DNA of 64,000 nucleotides from an uncultured Dermabacteraceae bacterium. Its GTDB lineage: Bacteria; Actinomycetota; Actinomycetes; Actinomycetales; Dermabacteraceae. The position numbers and the translations under genes are program-made. The stretch spans positions 40,553 to 104,552 of the forward strand of contig CAMILZ010000004.1 of assembly GCA_946223075.1 (NCBI GenBank), written 5' to 3'. The notes beneath the pieces were generated by a model. The model saw only the letters and a program-made list of their open reading frames with translations, ran no database searches and was not told the origin of the DNA. Below, piece after piece: positions 9,058 through 18,042 of the stretch (its first letter is position 1; every line of letters begins with the position of its first letter).

Positions 9058-11118
9058 GTGTCTCACAGTGTGTATGTAACCTCGTCAGAAGGACGCTCCG
9101 GCAAGTCCACCGTTGCCCTCGGCCTCCTTGAAGCCCTCGTTGCCACGTCGAAAAACGTCGCCGTGTTCAGGCCGATCATCGATTCGCGCCACGACCGCGA
9201 TGCCGCCGTTGAGCTGCTCGTCTCGCATCCCGGTGTGCGCCAGGATTACGAAGAAGCACTTGGCGTCACCTACGACCTCGTGAACTCGAGCCCCGAAAAG
9301 GCGCAAGAAGAAATCATGCGCCGCTACCAGGCGCTGCACGAGAAGTACGAGACGGTGCTCGTGCTCGGCTCGGATTACAACGGGCTCGCAAACCCCACCG
9401 AGGTCGCCTTCAACGCGACCGTCGCCGCGAACATCGGCGCCCCCGTTGTGCTCGTGGTGAGCTCGCGCCGCCGCGACCCGCAGCAGGCCGCGACCGTCGC
9501 CCAGATCGCCTTCCAGGAATTCGCGCAAAACCACGCGACTCCCGTCGCCGTTGTTATCAACCGCACCGAAAGCGAAAGTCTCCCCGCGACCCGCGAAGAG
9601 ATCGCGAAGGTCCTGCCCGAAGGCGTCATCACCGCGGCCCTGCCCGAATCGGACGTCGTGTACTCGCCGAGCGTGAACGCCATCAAGGACGCCGTGAACG
9701 GCACGGTCGTGCAAGGCGAGCCTGAGCTTCTCGAACGGGTCGCACTCGACATTGTCGTAGCCGCGATGGGCCTTCCGAACGTGCTCAAGAACCTCCACGA
9801 GTCAAGCACCGTGATCGCTCCCGGCGACCGCCACGACCTTATCCAGGGCATTCTCATGTCGCAGCAGTCGGGCACGTTCCCGTCGCTCAGCTCGCTCGTG
9901 CTCACGGGCGGCTACGACCTCCCCGAGGAAATTAAGGCCCTCGGCACTGGCGATCTGCCGATCATCGTGACCGAAGAAAACACGTTTGAGGCCGCCGTTG
10001 CCGCGAGCAACATCGACGGCAAGCTCACCTCGACCCCGCAAAAGGTCGACGCGGCCCGCCGCCTCGTCGCCGAAAACTTCTCGATGAACGAGCTCATCTC
10101 AGCCCTCGACCTCGCCAAGAGCGACGTCGTGACCCCGATGATGTTCCAGTTCGAACTCATCGCACGCGCCCAGGGCGAAAAGAAGACCATCGTGCTTCCC
10201 GAGGGCGACGAGCCTCGTATCATCGCCGCAGCCGAGGTCATCCTCAACCGCGGCGTTGCGAACCTCGTACTGCTTGGGGACGAGACCGCGATTCGCCAAA
10301 AGGCCACGCAGCTCGGTCACGACATCACCGAGGCCCGCATCGTCTCCCCACACGACGAAGAGCTCGTCGAGAAATTCGCCGAAGAATTCGCGCGCCTGCG
10401 CGCGAAGAAGGGCGTGACCCTTGACCAGGCACGCGACACCGTTCAGGACGTCTCCTACTTCGGCACGATGATGGTCCACATGGGCTACGCCGACGGCATG
10501 GTTTCCGGCGCGGTCAACTCGACCGCCCACACCATTCGCCCGGCGCTCCAGATCATCAAGACGAAGCCCGACGCGAAGGTCGTCTCCTCCGTATTTCTCA
10601 TGGCGCTCGAGGACCGCGTTCTCGTGTACGGCGACTGCGCCGTGAACCCGGACCCGACAGCCGAACAGCTCGCGGACATCGCCGCCCAGTCCGCCGCGAC
10701 GGCCGCGCAGTTCGGCGTGGACCCGCGAGTCGCGATGCTCTCGTACTCGACGGGCACGAGCGGCTCGGGTGCCGACGTCGACAAGGTCCGCGAGGCGACC
10801 GCGCTCGTCAAGGAGAACCACCCCGATCTCAACGTCGAAGGCCCCATCCAGTACGACGCCGCCGTGGACGCCTCGGTCGCAAAGACCAAGCTCCCCGACT
10901 CGGCAGTCGCGGGCCGCGCGACCGTGTTCGTGTTCCCCGACCTCAACACGGGCAACAACACGTACAAGGCCGTGCAGCGCTCCGCCGGCGCGATTGCCAT
11001 CGGCCCCGTTCTCCAGGGTCTCAACAAGCCCGTGAACGACCTTTCGCGCGGCGCCCTCGTTGAGGACATCATCAACACCGTCGTGATCACCGCGATCCAG
11101 GCGCAGAACCAGAACTGA
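9058..11118 (+). CDS. pta: Phosphate acetyltransferase
   Basis: Interconverts acetyl-CoA plus phosphate and acetyl phosphate plus CoA. The 686 residues match the long actinobacterial/enterobacterial form: an N-terminal P-loop BioD-like domain (EGRSGKST, residues 11-18), a middle DRTGG-type domain (about 215-330), and the C-terminal catalytic PTA_PTB domain from about residue 365 (VLPEGDEPRIIAAA, SYSTGTSGSGADVDKVREAT, FPDLNTGNNTYKAVQRSAGA). The start is a GTG with GGAAG just upstream. ackA follows after 39 bases, so the two form the usual acetate operon for overflow metabolism or acetate uptake. Confidence 0.96.
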   Translation: MSHSVYVTSSEGRSGKSTVALGLLEALVATSKNVAVFRPIIDSRHDRDAAVELLVSHPGVRQDYEEALGVTYDLVNSSPEKAQEEIMRRYQALHEKYETVLVLGSDYNGLANPTEVAFNATVAANIGAPVVLVVSSRRRDPQQAATVAQIAFQEFAQNHATPVAVVINRTESESLPATREEIAKVLPEGVITAALPESDVVYSPSVNAIKDAVNGTVVQGEPELLERVALDIVVAAMGLPNVLKNLHESSTVIAPGDRHDLIQGILMSQQSGTFPSLSSLVLTGGYDLPEEIKALGTGDLPIIVTEENTFEAAVAASNIDGKLTSTPQKVDAARRLVAENFSMNELISALDLAKSDVVTPMMFQFELIARAQGEKKTIVLPEGDEPRIIAAAEVILNRGVANLVLLGDETAIRQKATQLGHDITEARIVSPHDEELVEKFAEEFARLRAKKGVTLDQARDTVQDVSYFGTMMVHMGYADGMVSGAVNSTAHTIRPALQIIKTKPDAKVVSSVFLMALEDRVLVYGDCAVNPDPTAEQLADIAAQSAATAAQFGVDPRVAMLSYSTGTSGSGADVDKVREATALVKENHPDLNVEGPIQYDAAVDASVAKTKLPDSAVAGRATVFVFPDLNTGNNTYKAVQRSAGAIAIGPVLQGLNKPVNDLSRGALVEDIINTVVITAIQAQNQN

Positions 11119-11157
11119 CGGGCGAAGAGCCCCTTCTTGACTACGAACGGAGAAACC

Positions 11158-12354
11158 GTGACCAACAGCAACGTTCTCGTGATCAATTCGGGTTCGAGCT
11201 CGATCAAGTTCCAGCTTATCGACCCCGTTGACAACCACGTGACCGCCTCCGGCATCGTCGAGCGCATCACGCTGCCGACGGGCAACGCCTCGATCGAAGC
11301 TGGCGACAAGGAAGAAACGTGGGAGGGCGCGATCCCCGACCACGTCAAGGGCATGCAGGTCGTTGAGGAGCTCTTCGCGAAGGTTGGCGTTGAACTCACC
11401 GAGGAGACCGTGAGCGCGGTCGGCCACCGCATCGTCCAGGGTGGTTCCGTGTTCCCGAAGGCCACGCTCGTGACCGACGAGGTCCGCGATCAGATCTACG
11501 AACTCGGTGCTCTCGCACCGCTGCACAACTACGCGGCGGTTGACGGCATCAACGGGGCCCGCGAGCTGCTTCCGAACCTCCCCCACGTCGCCGTCTTTGA
11601 CACGTCGTTCTTCACGCAGCTTCCGCCCGAGGCGTACACCTACGCGATCAACAAGGAAGTCGCCGAGAAGTACAAGATCCGCCGCTACGGCGCGCACGGC
11701 ACCTCCCACCAGTTCATCTCCTCGCGCGTGCCGGGCTTCCTCGGCCGCGAGGGCGAAGATCTGCGCCAGATCGTGCTTCACCTCGGCAACGGCGCTTCCG
11801 CCTCGGCTGTCAAGAACGGCAGGCCCGTGGACACCTCGATGGGTCTCACGCCGCTCGAAGGTCTCGTCATGGGCACCCGCTCTGGCGATATCGACCCGTC
11901 GGTGTACCCGCTGCTCAGCCGCCAGGCCGGCATGGACCCCGCCGAGGTCGACACGCTGCTCAACAAGAAGTCCGGCCTCATGGGCCAGCTTGGCATGAGC
12001 GACTTCCGCGACATCACCGCCGCCGTCCAGTCGGGCGACGAGAACGCGAAGCTCACGCTCGGCATGTGGGCGCACCGCGTCAAGAAGTACGTGGGTGCCT
12101 ACACGTTCATCCTTGGCGGCCTCGACGTCATCACGTTTACCGCTGGCATCGGCGAGAACGCCGCGCTGGCCCGCTCGAGCGCCCTCGAGGGCCTCGAAGA
12201 GTTCGGCATCATTCTTGACGAGGAAGCGAACTCGCAGCGCAAGAAGGAGCCGTGGATCATCTCGGCCCCCGAATCGAAGGTCACGGTGCTCGTGTACCCC
12301 ACGAACGAGGAGCTCGCGATCGCGCAGCAGACCCTCGAGGTTGCGCGCGGCTAA
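11158..12354 (+). CDS. ackA: Acetate kinase
   Basis: Transfers phosphate between acetyl phosphate and ADP, completing the Pta-AckA pathway. The 398 residues show the ASKHA-fold signatures: VLVINSGSSSIKFQL at the N-terminus, VFDTSFFTQLP, the glycine-rich HLGNGASASAVKNG, and FTAGIGENA. The GTG at 11158 sits seven bases after GGAG; an in-frame upstream codon at 11137 would start before any recognisable family sequence. A strong bidirectional terminator follows. Confidence 0.97.
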   Translation: MTNSNVLVINSGSSSIKFQLIDPVDNHVTASGIVERITLPTGNASIEAGDKEETWEGAIPDHVKGMQVVEELFAKVGVELTEETVSAVGHRIVQGGSVFPKATLVTDEVRDQIYELGALAPLHNYAAVDGINGARELLPNLPHVAVFDTSFFTQLPPEAYTYAINKEVAEKYKIRRYGAHGTSHQFISSRVPGFLGREGEDLRQIVLHLGNGASASAVKNGRPVDTSMGLTPLEGLVMGTRSGDIDPSVYPLLSRQAGMDPAEVDTLLNKKSGLMGQLGMSDFRDITAAVQSGDENAKLTLGMWAHRVKKYVGAYTFILGGLDVITFTAGIGENAALARSSALEGLEEFGIILDEEANSQRKKEPWIISAPESKVTVLVYPTNEELAIAQQTLEVARG

Positions 12355-12365
12355 CGTCACCGCAG

Positions 12366-12405
12366 AAAAAATGGGGCTCGCCGAATCTGGCGAGCCCCAT
12401 TTTTC
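12366..12405. terminator. Bidirectional terminator between ackA and guaB3
   Basis: A perfect 12-bp stem ATGGGGCTCGCC / GGCGAGCCCCAT (12371-12382 and 12389-12400) with a 6-base loop is flanked by A6 on the left and T5 on the right. It can therefore end transcription of both convergent genes. Confidence 0.9.
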
Positions 12406-12414
12406 TTCAGGAGA

Positions 12415-13527
12415 TTAGCGGGTCGTGACGACCTCGACACGCTGGAACTCTTTGAGGTCCGTGTAGCCGGTCGTGGCCATGGCGTGGCGAAGCGCGCCCA
12501 CGAGGTTCGTGGTGCCATCGGCCGAGAGGCCCGGGCCGAAGAGGATTTGCTCGAGCGGAGCGACCTGACCGACCTCGACACGGTGGCCGCGCGGCATCGT
12601 GGGGTGGTGCGCCTCGCTCCCCCAGTGGAAGCCGCGACCGGGGGCCTCCGTGGCACGCGCAAGCGCGGCACCGACCATGAGGCCATCGGCCCCGCAGGCA
12701 ATCGCCTTGACGATGTCGCCGCTGCGGCCCAGGCCGCCGTCGGCAATCACGTGCACGTACCGGCCACCCGATTCGTCCATGTAGTCCCTGCGGGCCGCCG
12801 CGACATCCGCGACAGCCGACGCGAGCGGCACGGAAATGCCGAGGGTCTCCCACGTGGTTTGGCTCGCACCGCCGCCGAAACCCACGAGCACACCCGCCGC
12901 ACCTGTACGCATGAGGTGCAGGGCCGCGGTGTAGGTCGCGCAGCCGCCCACGATCACGGGGACGTCGAGCTCATAGATGAAGCGCTTGAGGTTGAGCGGC
13001 TCCCGGTTGCCCGAGACGTGCTCGGCGCTCACTGTCGTGCCGCGAATGAAGAAGATATCCACGCCAGCATCGACAACGCTCTTCCAGTGCTCCTGCGTGC
13101 GCTGCGGGGAAAGCGAGCCCGCCGCGACCACGCCGGCATCGCGAAGCTGCGTAATGCGTTCGCGAATGAGCTCGGGCTTGATGGGCTCTGCGTAGATCTC
13201 GCGGATGCGGCCGTGCACATCCTTCGGCTCGAGGCGCGCGATTTCCTCAAGAAGCGGCTCGGGGTTCTCGTAGCGGGTCCACAGGCCCTCGAGATCGAGC
13301 ACGCCAAGCCCGCCGAACTGGCCGAGCTGGATGGCCGTTTCGGGGCTCATCACGGAATCCATGGGGGCCGAGAAGATCGGGATGTCGAAGTGGTAGGCAT
13401 CGACCTGCCACGAGGTCGAGACATCCTCGGGATCCCGCGTGCGGCGGGAAGGCACCACGGCTACATCATCGAGGCCGTAGGTGCGACGGCCCCGCTTATT
13501 GCGTCCAATTTCGATTTCGTTTTGCAC
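12415..13527 (-). CDS. guaB3: GuaB3 family IMP dehydrogenase-related protein
   Basis: A 370-residue TIM-barrel protein of the actinobacterial GuaB3 group. It begins EIEIGRNKRGRRTYGLDDVAVVP and carries FSAPMDSVMSPETA, but lacks the CBS pair that interrupts guaB at 18043. In the position of the catalytic GSxCTT loop it reads GGGASQTTWETLG, so the usual IMPDH cysteine is absent here. The role is not settled; canonical IMP dehydrogenase is encoded separately nearby. The GTG start at 13527 has TGGAAA upstream; the longer open frame runs into the preceding gene. It lies 10 bases downstream of the exonuclease gene. Confidence 0.88.
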   Translation of the reverse strand: MQNEIEIGRNKRGRRTYGLDDVAVVPSRRTRDPEDVSTSWQVDAYHFDIPIFSAPMDSVMSPETAIQLGQFGGLGVLDLEGLWTRYENPEPLLEEIARLEPKDVHGRIREIYAEPIKPELIRERITQLRDAGVVAAGSLSPQRTQEHWKSVVDAGVDIFFIRGTTVSAEHVSGNREPLNLKRFIYELDVPVIVGGCATYTAALHLMRTGAAGVLVGFGGGASQTTWETLGISVPLASAVADVAAARRDYMDESGGRYVHVIADGGLGRSGDIVKAIACGADGLMVGAALARATEAPGRGFHWGSEAHHPTMPRGHRVEVGQVAPLEQILFGPGLSADGTTNLVGALRHAMATTGYTDLKEFQRVEVVTTR

Positions 13528-13537
13528 GGTTTCCAGT

Positions 13538-14242
13538 CTACAGAGGCCACACGGGATTGACGTCGGGTGTTTTACCTTGACGTTTGAGGTATTCAATGAA
13601 ATTTTCGGCCCACGCGCGATGCAGCTCGATCTGCTTTTTGTGAAGCTCGGCAAGGTCGCTCTCGGCGATCACCGTGTGCTTCTTCGCCATCGCGCGCAGC
13701 ACGTCGAGTGTCATCGACACATCGACATCCGCCGTGTGCATGTTTCCTTCGGGCTCCTCAACGCCGTACACCTCCATGAGGGTCGAGAGATTGCGCTTGC
13801 CCTTGCGGTAGCGATCCAGGCCGCGATCGAGCACGAGCGGATCCACGACCGGCGCGATCGCGCGGCCGAGGCGATCCTCGAGCGTGGGGAGATCATTGCG
13901 GCGAAGCTCCGCCTCGATGATTGACAGATCGAAGCTGCCGTTGAAAGCGACGATAGGCGCACCCTGCTCGAGACATTCGACGATGCGCACCGCGATCTCC
14001 TCGAGCGCGGGCGCCGGCTCCATGCCGTACGTGCGCGCGTGCTCGCTCGAAATACCGTGCACGCGCGAGGCCTGCTCGGGGATCTCCATGCCCGGGTTGA
14101 TGAGCCACGTGGCAATCGTTTCACCCTCGCGGCCCGGCCCCGTGGAGAAGACGAGCGCCGCGGTCACGATGCGATCGTTCGCCGTATCGGTGCCCGTTGT
14201 TTCCGTGTCAAAGCCCAGCATCGGGCGGTCAATCCAACTCAT
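13538..14242 (-). CDS. DnaQ-like 3'-5' exonuclease (DEDDh)
   Basis: A 234-residue nuclease with the three exo motifs of the DEDDh class: ExoI FDTETTGTD (Asp12, Glu14), ExoII GSFDLSIIEAEL, and ExoIII HTADVDVSMTLD with the H-x4-D arrangement. Proteins of this kind act as proofreading subunits, RNase T-like trimming enzymes or stand-alone DNA exonucleases; no polymerase or DNA-binding domain is attached. The ATG start is divergent from the large ABC gene, and guaB3 follows 10 bases downstream. Confidence 0.85.
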   Translation of the reverse strand: MSWIDRPMLGFDTETTGTDTANDRIVTAALVFSTGPGREGETIATWLINPGMEIPEQASRVHGISSEHARTYGMEPAPALEEIAVRIVECLEQGAPIVAFNGSFDLSIIEAELRRNDLPTLEDRLGRAIAPVVDPLVLDRGLDRYRKGKRNLSTLMEVYGVEEPEGNMHTADVDVSMTLDVLRAMAKKHTVIAESDLAELHKKQIELHRAWAENFIEYLKRQGKTPDVNPVWPL

Positions 14243-14339
14243 GTCACAAGCCTACGTGGGGGTGGGACATTTAAACTCCACGCGCCTACGATGGGGATAA
14301 CCCCCTCGGGAAAGTCCCCGCATTCGTTTTTGGAGAGCC

Positions 14340-17300
14340 GTGCTCGAACTCCACAGCATCACGAAGTCCTACACGACCGGATCCTTCACGCAGGTCGCCC
14401 TCGCCGGCGTGAGCGTCGCCTTCCGCGACAACGAATTCGTCGCGATCCTCGGGCAGTCCGGCTCCGGAAAAACCACGATGCTCAACGTTATTGGTGGCCT
14501 CGATCACTTCGACTCCGGCGACCTCGTGGTCGACGGGATCTCCACGAAGAACTTCAAAGACCGCGACTGGGATCGCTACCGCAATAACCGCATCGGTTTC
14601 GTGTTCCAGAGCTACAACCTCATCCCCCACCAGAGTGTCCTCGCGAACGTTGAGCTCGCCTTGACGCTCTCTGGCGTCGGACGCTCCGCGCGCCGCGAGC
14701 GCGCGCTCGACGCTCTCACCAAGGTGGGCCTTCGGGACCACGTCCACAAAAAGCCAAGCCAGCTTTCGGGCGGGCAGATGCAGCGCGTCGCGATCGCGCG
14801 TGCCCTCATCAACGACCCCGAGATTCTGCTCGCCGACGAACCCACGGGTGCGCTCGACTCCGAAACTTCCGTGCAGGTCATGGACCTTCTTCGGGAGGTC
14901 GCGAGCGACCGCCTCGTCATCATGGTCACGCACAACCCCGAGCTTGCCCACGAATACGCCACGCGCGTCGTGGAATTCGCCGACGGGAAAGTCGAGGGCG
15001 ATTCCGACCCCTTCAATCCAGCCATTGAGGAAACCCGCGAGGCAAAGCCCACCCGCAACACGCGCATGGGGCCGCTCACGGCGCTCATGCTGAGCTTCAA
15101 CAACCTCATGACCAAAAAGGGTCGCACCCTCATGACGTCGTTTGCGGGGTCGATCGGTATTATCGGCATCGCCGCGATTCTCGCGCTTGCGAATGGCGTC
15201 AATAGCTACATCGCGAGAACCGAGGAAAACGCCCTCGCGAACTACCCTCTCAGCATTCAAAAAACGGGAGTTTCGATGGAATCGGGGCTCGCAAACGCGA
15301 AACCGAAAGGCGACGCGAAAGCCAACACCGTGCGCGCCGTGGAAATGTACACGCGATCGATGAACTCCACGAGCACGAACGACCTCGCGGCCCTCAAGAA
15401 ATACTTCGATGCCAACGGCGGAAACATCAACACGTACGTCAACGCCATCGAATACTCCTACGCTGCCGAGCCGCACATCTACGCGCTCGGGACCGCAAAG
15501 CCCGTGCAAGTGCACCCCGAACAGGCATTCTCCCAATACGCGGGCGGGTTTTCGATGAGTCCTGCAAGCGCCATGTTCTCGATGGACGCCTTTCGCCAAC
15601 TACCCGCAAATACCGACCTCTACACGTCGAAATACCGCGTTCTCGAAGGGCGCTGGCCCAAGAACTCGCGCGAACTCGTGCTCGTGCTCGATGAGAACGG
15701 CGAGATGCCCGATCTTTACGAATACACACTCGGGCTCAAAGATCACGCAAAACTCGACGAGATGATGGAAAACGTGCAGGCGGGCAAGGCCGCGGGGAGT
15801 TCCGACGGTTCCTCGGGCAAAAATGCCTCTTCAAAGCCAGGCGAATATACCTTCGACCAGATCATCGGCACCGAATTTTCGCGCGTCAATGCGTTCGACA
15901 CCTACACCTACAATGCCGACACGGGCACGTGGATCGACCGGAGCAACGACGCGGATTTCATGCGCGACAAGATCGAAAGCGGCGAGCGCCTCGCGATCGT
16001 GGGCATCGTGCGCCCCGCCGAGGGTGAAGACATGGGCGCCCTTCAGCAGGGCATCTCCTACCTCCCCTCCCTCACCGACGAGGTCATCACCGAAGCCTCG
16101 CAATCCGAGATCGTCCACGAGCAACGCGCCCACCCCGACATCGACGTGTTCACCGGCAAGTCCTTCGCCGAACTCAAGGACGCCGAGCCCGGCAGCGACT
16201 TCGACATGAGTTCCCTCTTCACGGTCGACCAGGAAAAGATCCGCGGGGCCTTCACGATCGACGAATCAAAACTCCAGACGGATCTCGGCGGCCTCGATCT
16301 GAGTTCGATGCCCGAGCCGAGCCTCGATCCCGGTTCCCTCGACATGAGCGACCTTGACCTCTCGAGTCTCGACCCGGGCGCGGCAAGCGTCGGACCCCCT
16401 GACGTGAACGTGACCGACCTCGACCTCGCCGACCTCACCGCCCGCTATCCGCAGCTCGCCGATATCGACCTTCCGGCGGTGATGGCGAAGGCGCTCGAGG
16501 GCGAGGTGATCCAGCCCGGCGCGAGTGAGTACCTGAGCGGCGAGGCAAGCGCGCTCATCCAGGGGTTCCAGGCGTACTACGCGGCGCATGCGGATGCTAA
16601 TGGCGACCAGGTTCCCGACCGTGACACGGCCGACGTTGTGCTCGAGTACCTCCAAACCGACGAGGTCAGGGCCAGAATCGAGGAGATGTCGAACTCCGAC
16701 CGAGTCGTCAATCGGGAGCTTCTCGAGCAGCAGCTTTCCGCGGCACTCGGTGAGGATCCAGCCCTTCAGGAGATTTCCTCGGCGGTCAGTAATGACCTTT
16801 CAAACGCCATCGCTGAGCAGATTTCCACGCAGCTCGGCGGTGCGCTCGCGACCCAAATCCAGAACACGATCAGCGAGTATTTGACGACCTCGATCGGTAC
16901 GATGATGCAGCAATACATGACTGCGCTTCAGACCGAAATCGAGGATCAGATCAACGGCGCGATGTCGCAGATGGGCGAGAATTTTGCGAACGCCATGAGC
17001 GTCGATCCCGATAAATTCGCCGAGGCCTTCGAAATGAACATGGACGAAGAGGAGCTCGCGGCGTTCATGTCGACCATGGTTTCCACGCGCGCGGCAAGCT
17101 ACGAGGACAACCTCGAAAAGCTCGGCTGGGCTGATCGTACAAGCCCCGACCAGGTCGATATCTACCCGGCAAGTTTTGAGGATAAGGACGAAGTCAAGGC
17201 CATTCTCGACGAGTACAACCGCAAGTCGGGCGGCGATAAGTCCAAGGAGATCGTCTACACCGACATGGTGGGGATGCTCATGAGTTCGGTGACGAGCATC

Positions 17301-17711
17301 ATCAACGTGATCACGTGGATGCTCATCGCGTTCGTTTCGATTTCGCTTGTGGTCTCCTCGATCATGATTGCGATCATCACCTACATTTCGGTGCTTGAGA
17401 GGCGCAAGGAAATCGGCATCTTGCGTGCGGTGGGAGCGTCAAAGGCCGACGTTCGCCACGTGTTTAATGCGGAAACGGTCATCGAGGGGCTTCTCGCTGG
17501 CCTTATTGGCGTGGGCGTCACGCTTGTGCTGTGCATTCCGGCGAACATAATCGTCGAGCAGAAATTCGACGTGGAGAACATTGCGAGCCTGCCGCCGCTC
17601 GCGGGCGTCATTCTCGTGGCGATCTCGGTGCTGCTCACGGTGCTCGCGGGGGTTCTCCCCTCGGGGCGTGCGGCGAGGCAGGACCCAGTGGAGGCGCTCC
17701 GCTCCGAGTAG
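14340..17711 (+). CDS. MacB-like ABC ATPase-permease fusion with giant extracellular domain
   Basis: A 1123-residue fusion. Residues 1-220 are a LolD/MacB-type ATPase (Walker A GQSGSGKTT at 38-46, signature LSGGQMQRVAIARAL, Walker B ILLADEPTGALD). A first helix around 260-285 is followed by about 690 extracellular residues and three C-terminal FtsX-type helices with LERRKEIGILRAVGAS. The insert has aspartate-leucine-serine-rich repeats (about 640-700) and an EF-hand-like DANGDQVPD loop (about 752). MacB relatives are mechanotransmission machines for lipoproteins, peptides or signalling rather than classic importers. GTG start with TTTGGAGAG upstream; a single gene between divergent and convergent neighbours. 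The substrate is unknown. Confidence 0.85.
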   Translation: MLELHSITKSYTTGSFTQVALAGVSVAFRDNEFVAILGQSGSGKTTMLNVIGGLDHFDSGDLVVDGISTKNFKDRDWDRYRNNRIGFVFQSYNLIPHQSVLANVELALTLSGVGRSARRERALDALTKVGLRDHVHKKPSQLSGGQMQRVAIARALINDPEILLADEPTGALDSETSVQVMDLLREVASDRLVIMVTHNPELAHEYATRVVEFADGKVEGDSDPFNPAIEETREAKPTRNTRMGPLTALMLSFNNLMTKKGRTLMTSFAGSIGIIGIAAILALANGVNSYIARTEENALANYPLSIQKTGVSMESGLANAKPKGDAKANTVRAVEMYTRSMNSTSTNDLAALKKYFDANGGNINTYVNAIEYSYAAEPHIYALGTAKPVQVHPEQAFSQYAGGFSMSPASAMFSMDAFRQLPANTDLYTSKYRVLEGRWPKNSRELVLVLDENGEMPDLYEYTLGLKDHAKLDEMMENVQAGKAAGSSDGSSGKNASSKPGEYTFDQIIGTEFSRVNAFDTYTYNADTGTWIDRSNDADFMRDKIESGERLAIVGIVRPAEGEDMGALQQGISYLPSLTDEVITEASQSEIVHEQRAHPDIDVFTGKSFAELKDAEPGSDFDMSSLFTVDQEKIRGAFTIDESKLQTDLGGLDLSSMPEPSLDPGSLDMSDLDLSSLDPGAASVGPPDVNVTDLDLADLTARYPQLADIDLPAVMAKALEGEVIQPGASEYLSGEASALIQGFQAYYAAHADANGDQVPDRDTADVVLEYLQTDEVRARIEEMSNSDRVVNRELLEQQLSAALGEDPALQEISSAVSNDLSNAIAEQISTQLGGALATQIQNTISEYLTTSIGTMMQQYMTALQTEIEDQINGAMSQMGENFANAMSVDPDKFAEAFEMNMDEEELAAFMSTMVSTRAASYEDNLEKLGWADRTSPDQVDIYPASFEDKDEVKAILDEYNRKSGGDKSKEIVYTDMVGMLMSSVTSIINVITWMLIAFVSISLVVSSIMIAIITYISVLERRKEIGILRAVGASKADVRHVFNAETVIEGLLAGLIGVGVTLVLCIPANIIVEQKFDVENIASLPPLAGVILVAISVLLTVLAGVLPSGRAARQDPVEALRSE

Positions 17712-17824
17712 TCCTTGGTCGAGCCCGGACCACCGGCGCTGCCTCACTGCTTCCACGACCCCAGCCCGGCTTCCACCTGCCATCCCCCAGCCCGCCTTCA
17801 GCCGTCTTCCGCCACCGTCCACTC

Positions 17825-17896
17825 TCGAAAGTGGTGAAAAACGGCGTTAGACCCCCGGTTTCGCTACGTGTGGTGGCGCTTTTTCACCACCTTCGC
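17825..17896. repeat. Family B palindromic repeat, copy 3
   Basis: Left arm CGAAAGTGGTGAAAAACGGCG and right arm GGCGCTTTTTCACCACCTTCG form an imperfect palindrome. It is the most diverged copy (GTGGTG in place of GTGTAG/GTGGAG) and again lies between convergent genes. Confidence 0.7.
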
Positions 17897-17963
17897 AAGG
17901 GCGTCGGTTGGGAGAGGAGCAAAGAGAAGGGGAAAGGCTGAGATGGGATCAAAGGCTCAGCAT

Positions 17964-17996
17964 GAAAAAGGTCGGGGCAACAACAACTGCCCCGAC
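17964..17996 (-). terminator. Terminator of guaB
   Basis: GTCGGGGCA (17971-17979) pairs with TGCCCCGAC (17988-17996); on the minus strand the stem is followed by CTTTTTC. It lies about 47 bases after the guaB stop. Confidence 0.85.
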
Positions 17997-18042
17997 CCCC
18001 AATGCGACACGGTGCGGATTCTACCGATACCGATCCTCGACC

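Larger units (their letters stand above)
17712..18042. other. 331-bp convergent gap, repeat and terminator only
   Basis: No coding frame with start and ribosome site is visible. The gap holds family B copy 3 (17825-17896), a purine-rich stretch (about 17907-17945) and the guaB terminator. Confidence 0.7.

Noticed and set aside
10099..12360. 753-codon minus-strand open frame over pta and ackA
   Set aside because: It is exactly antisense to two well-recognised enzymes; long antisense frames arise from G/C third-position bias. Composition (Arg, Val, His, Asp rich) matches no family.
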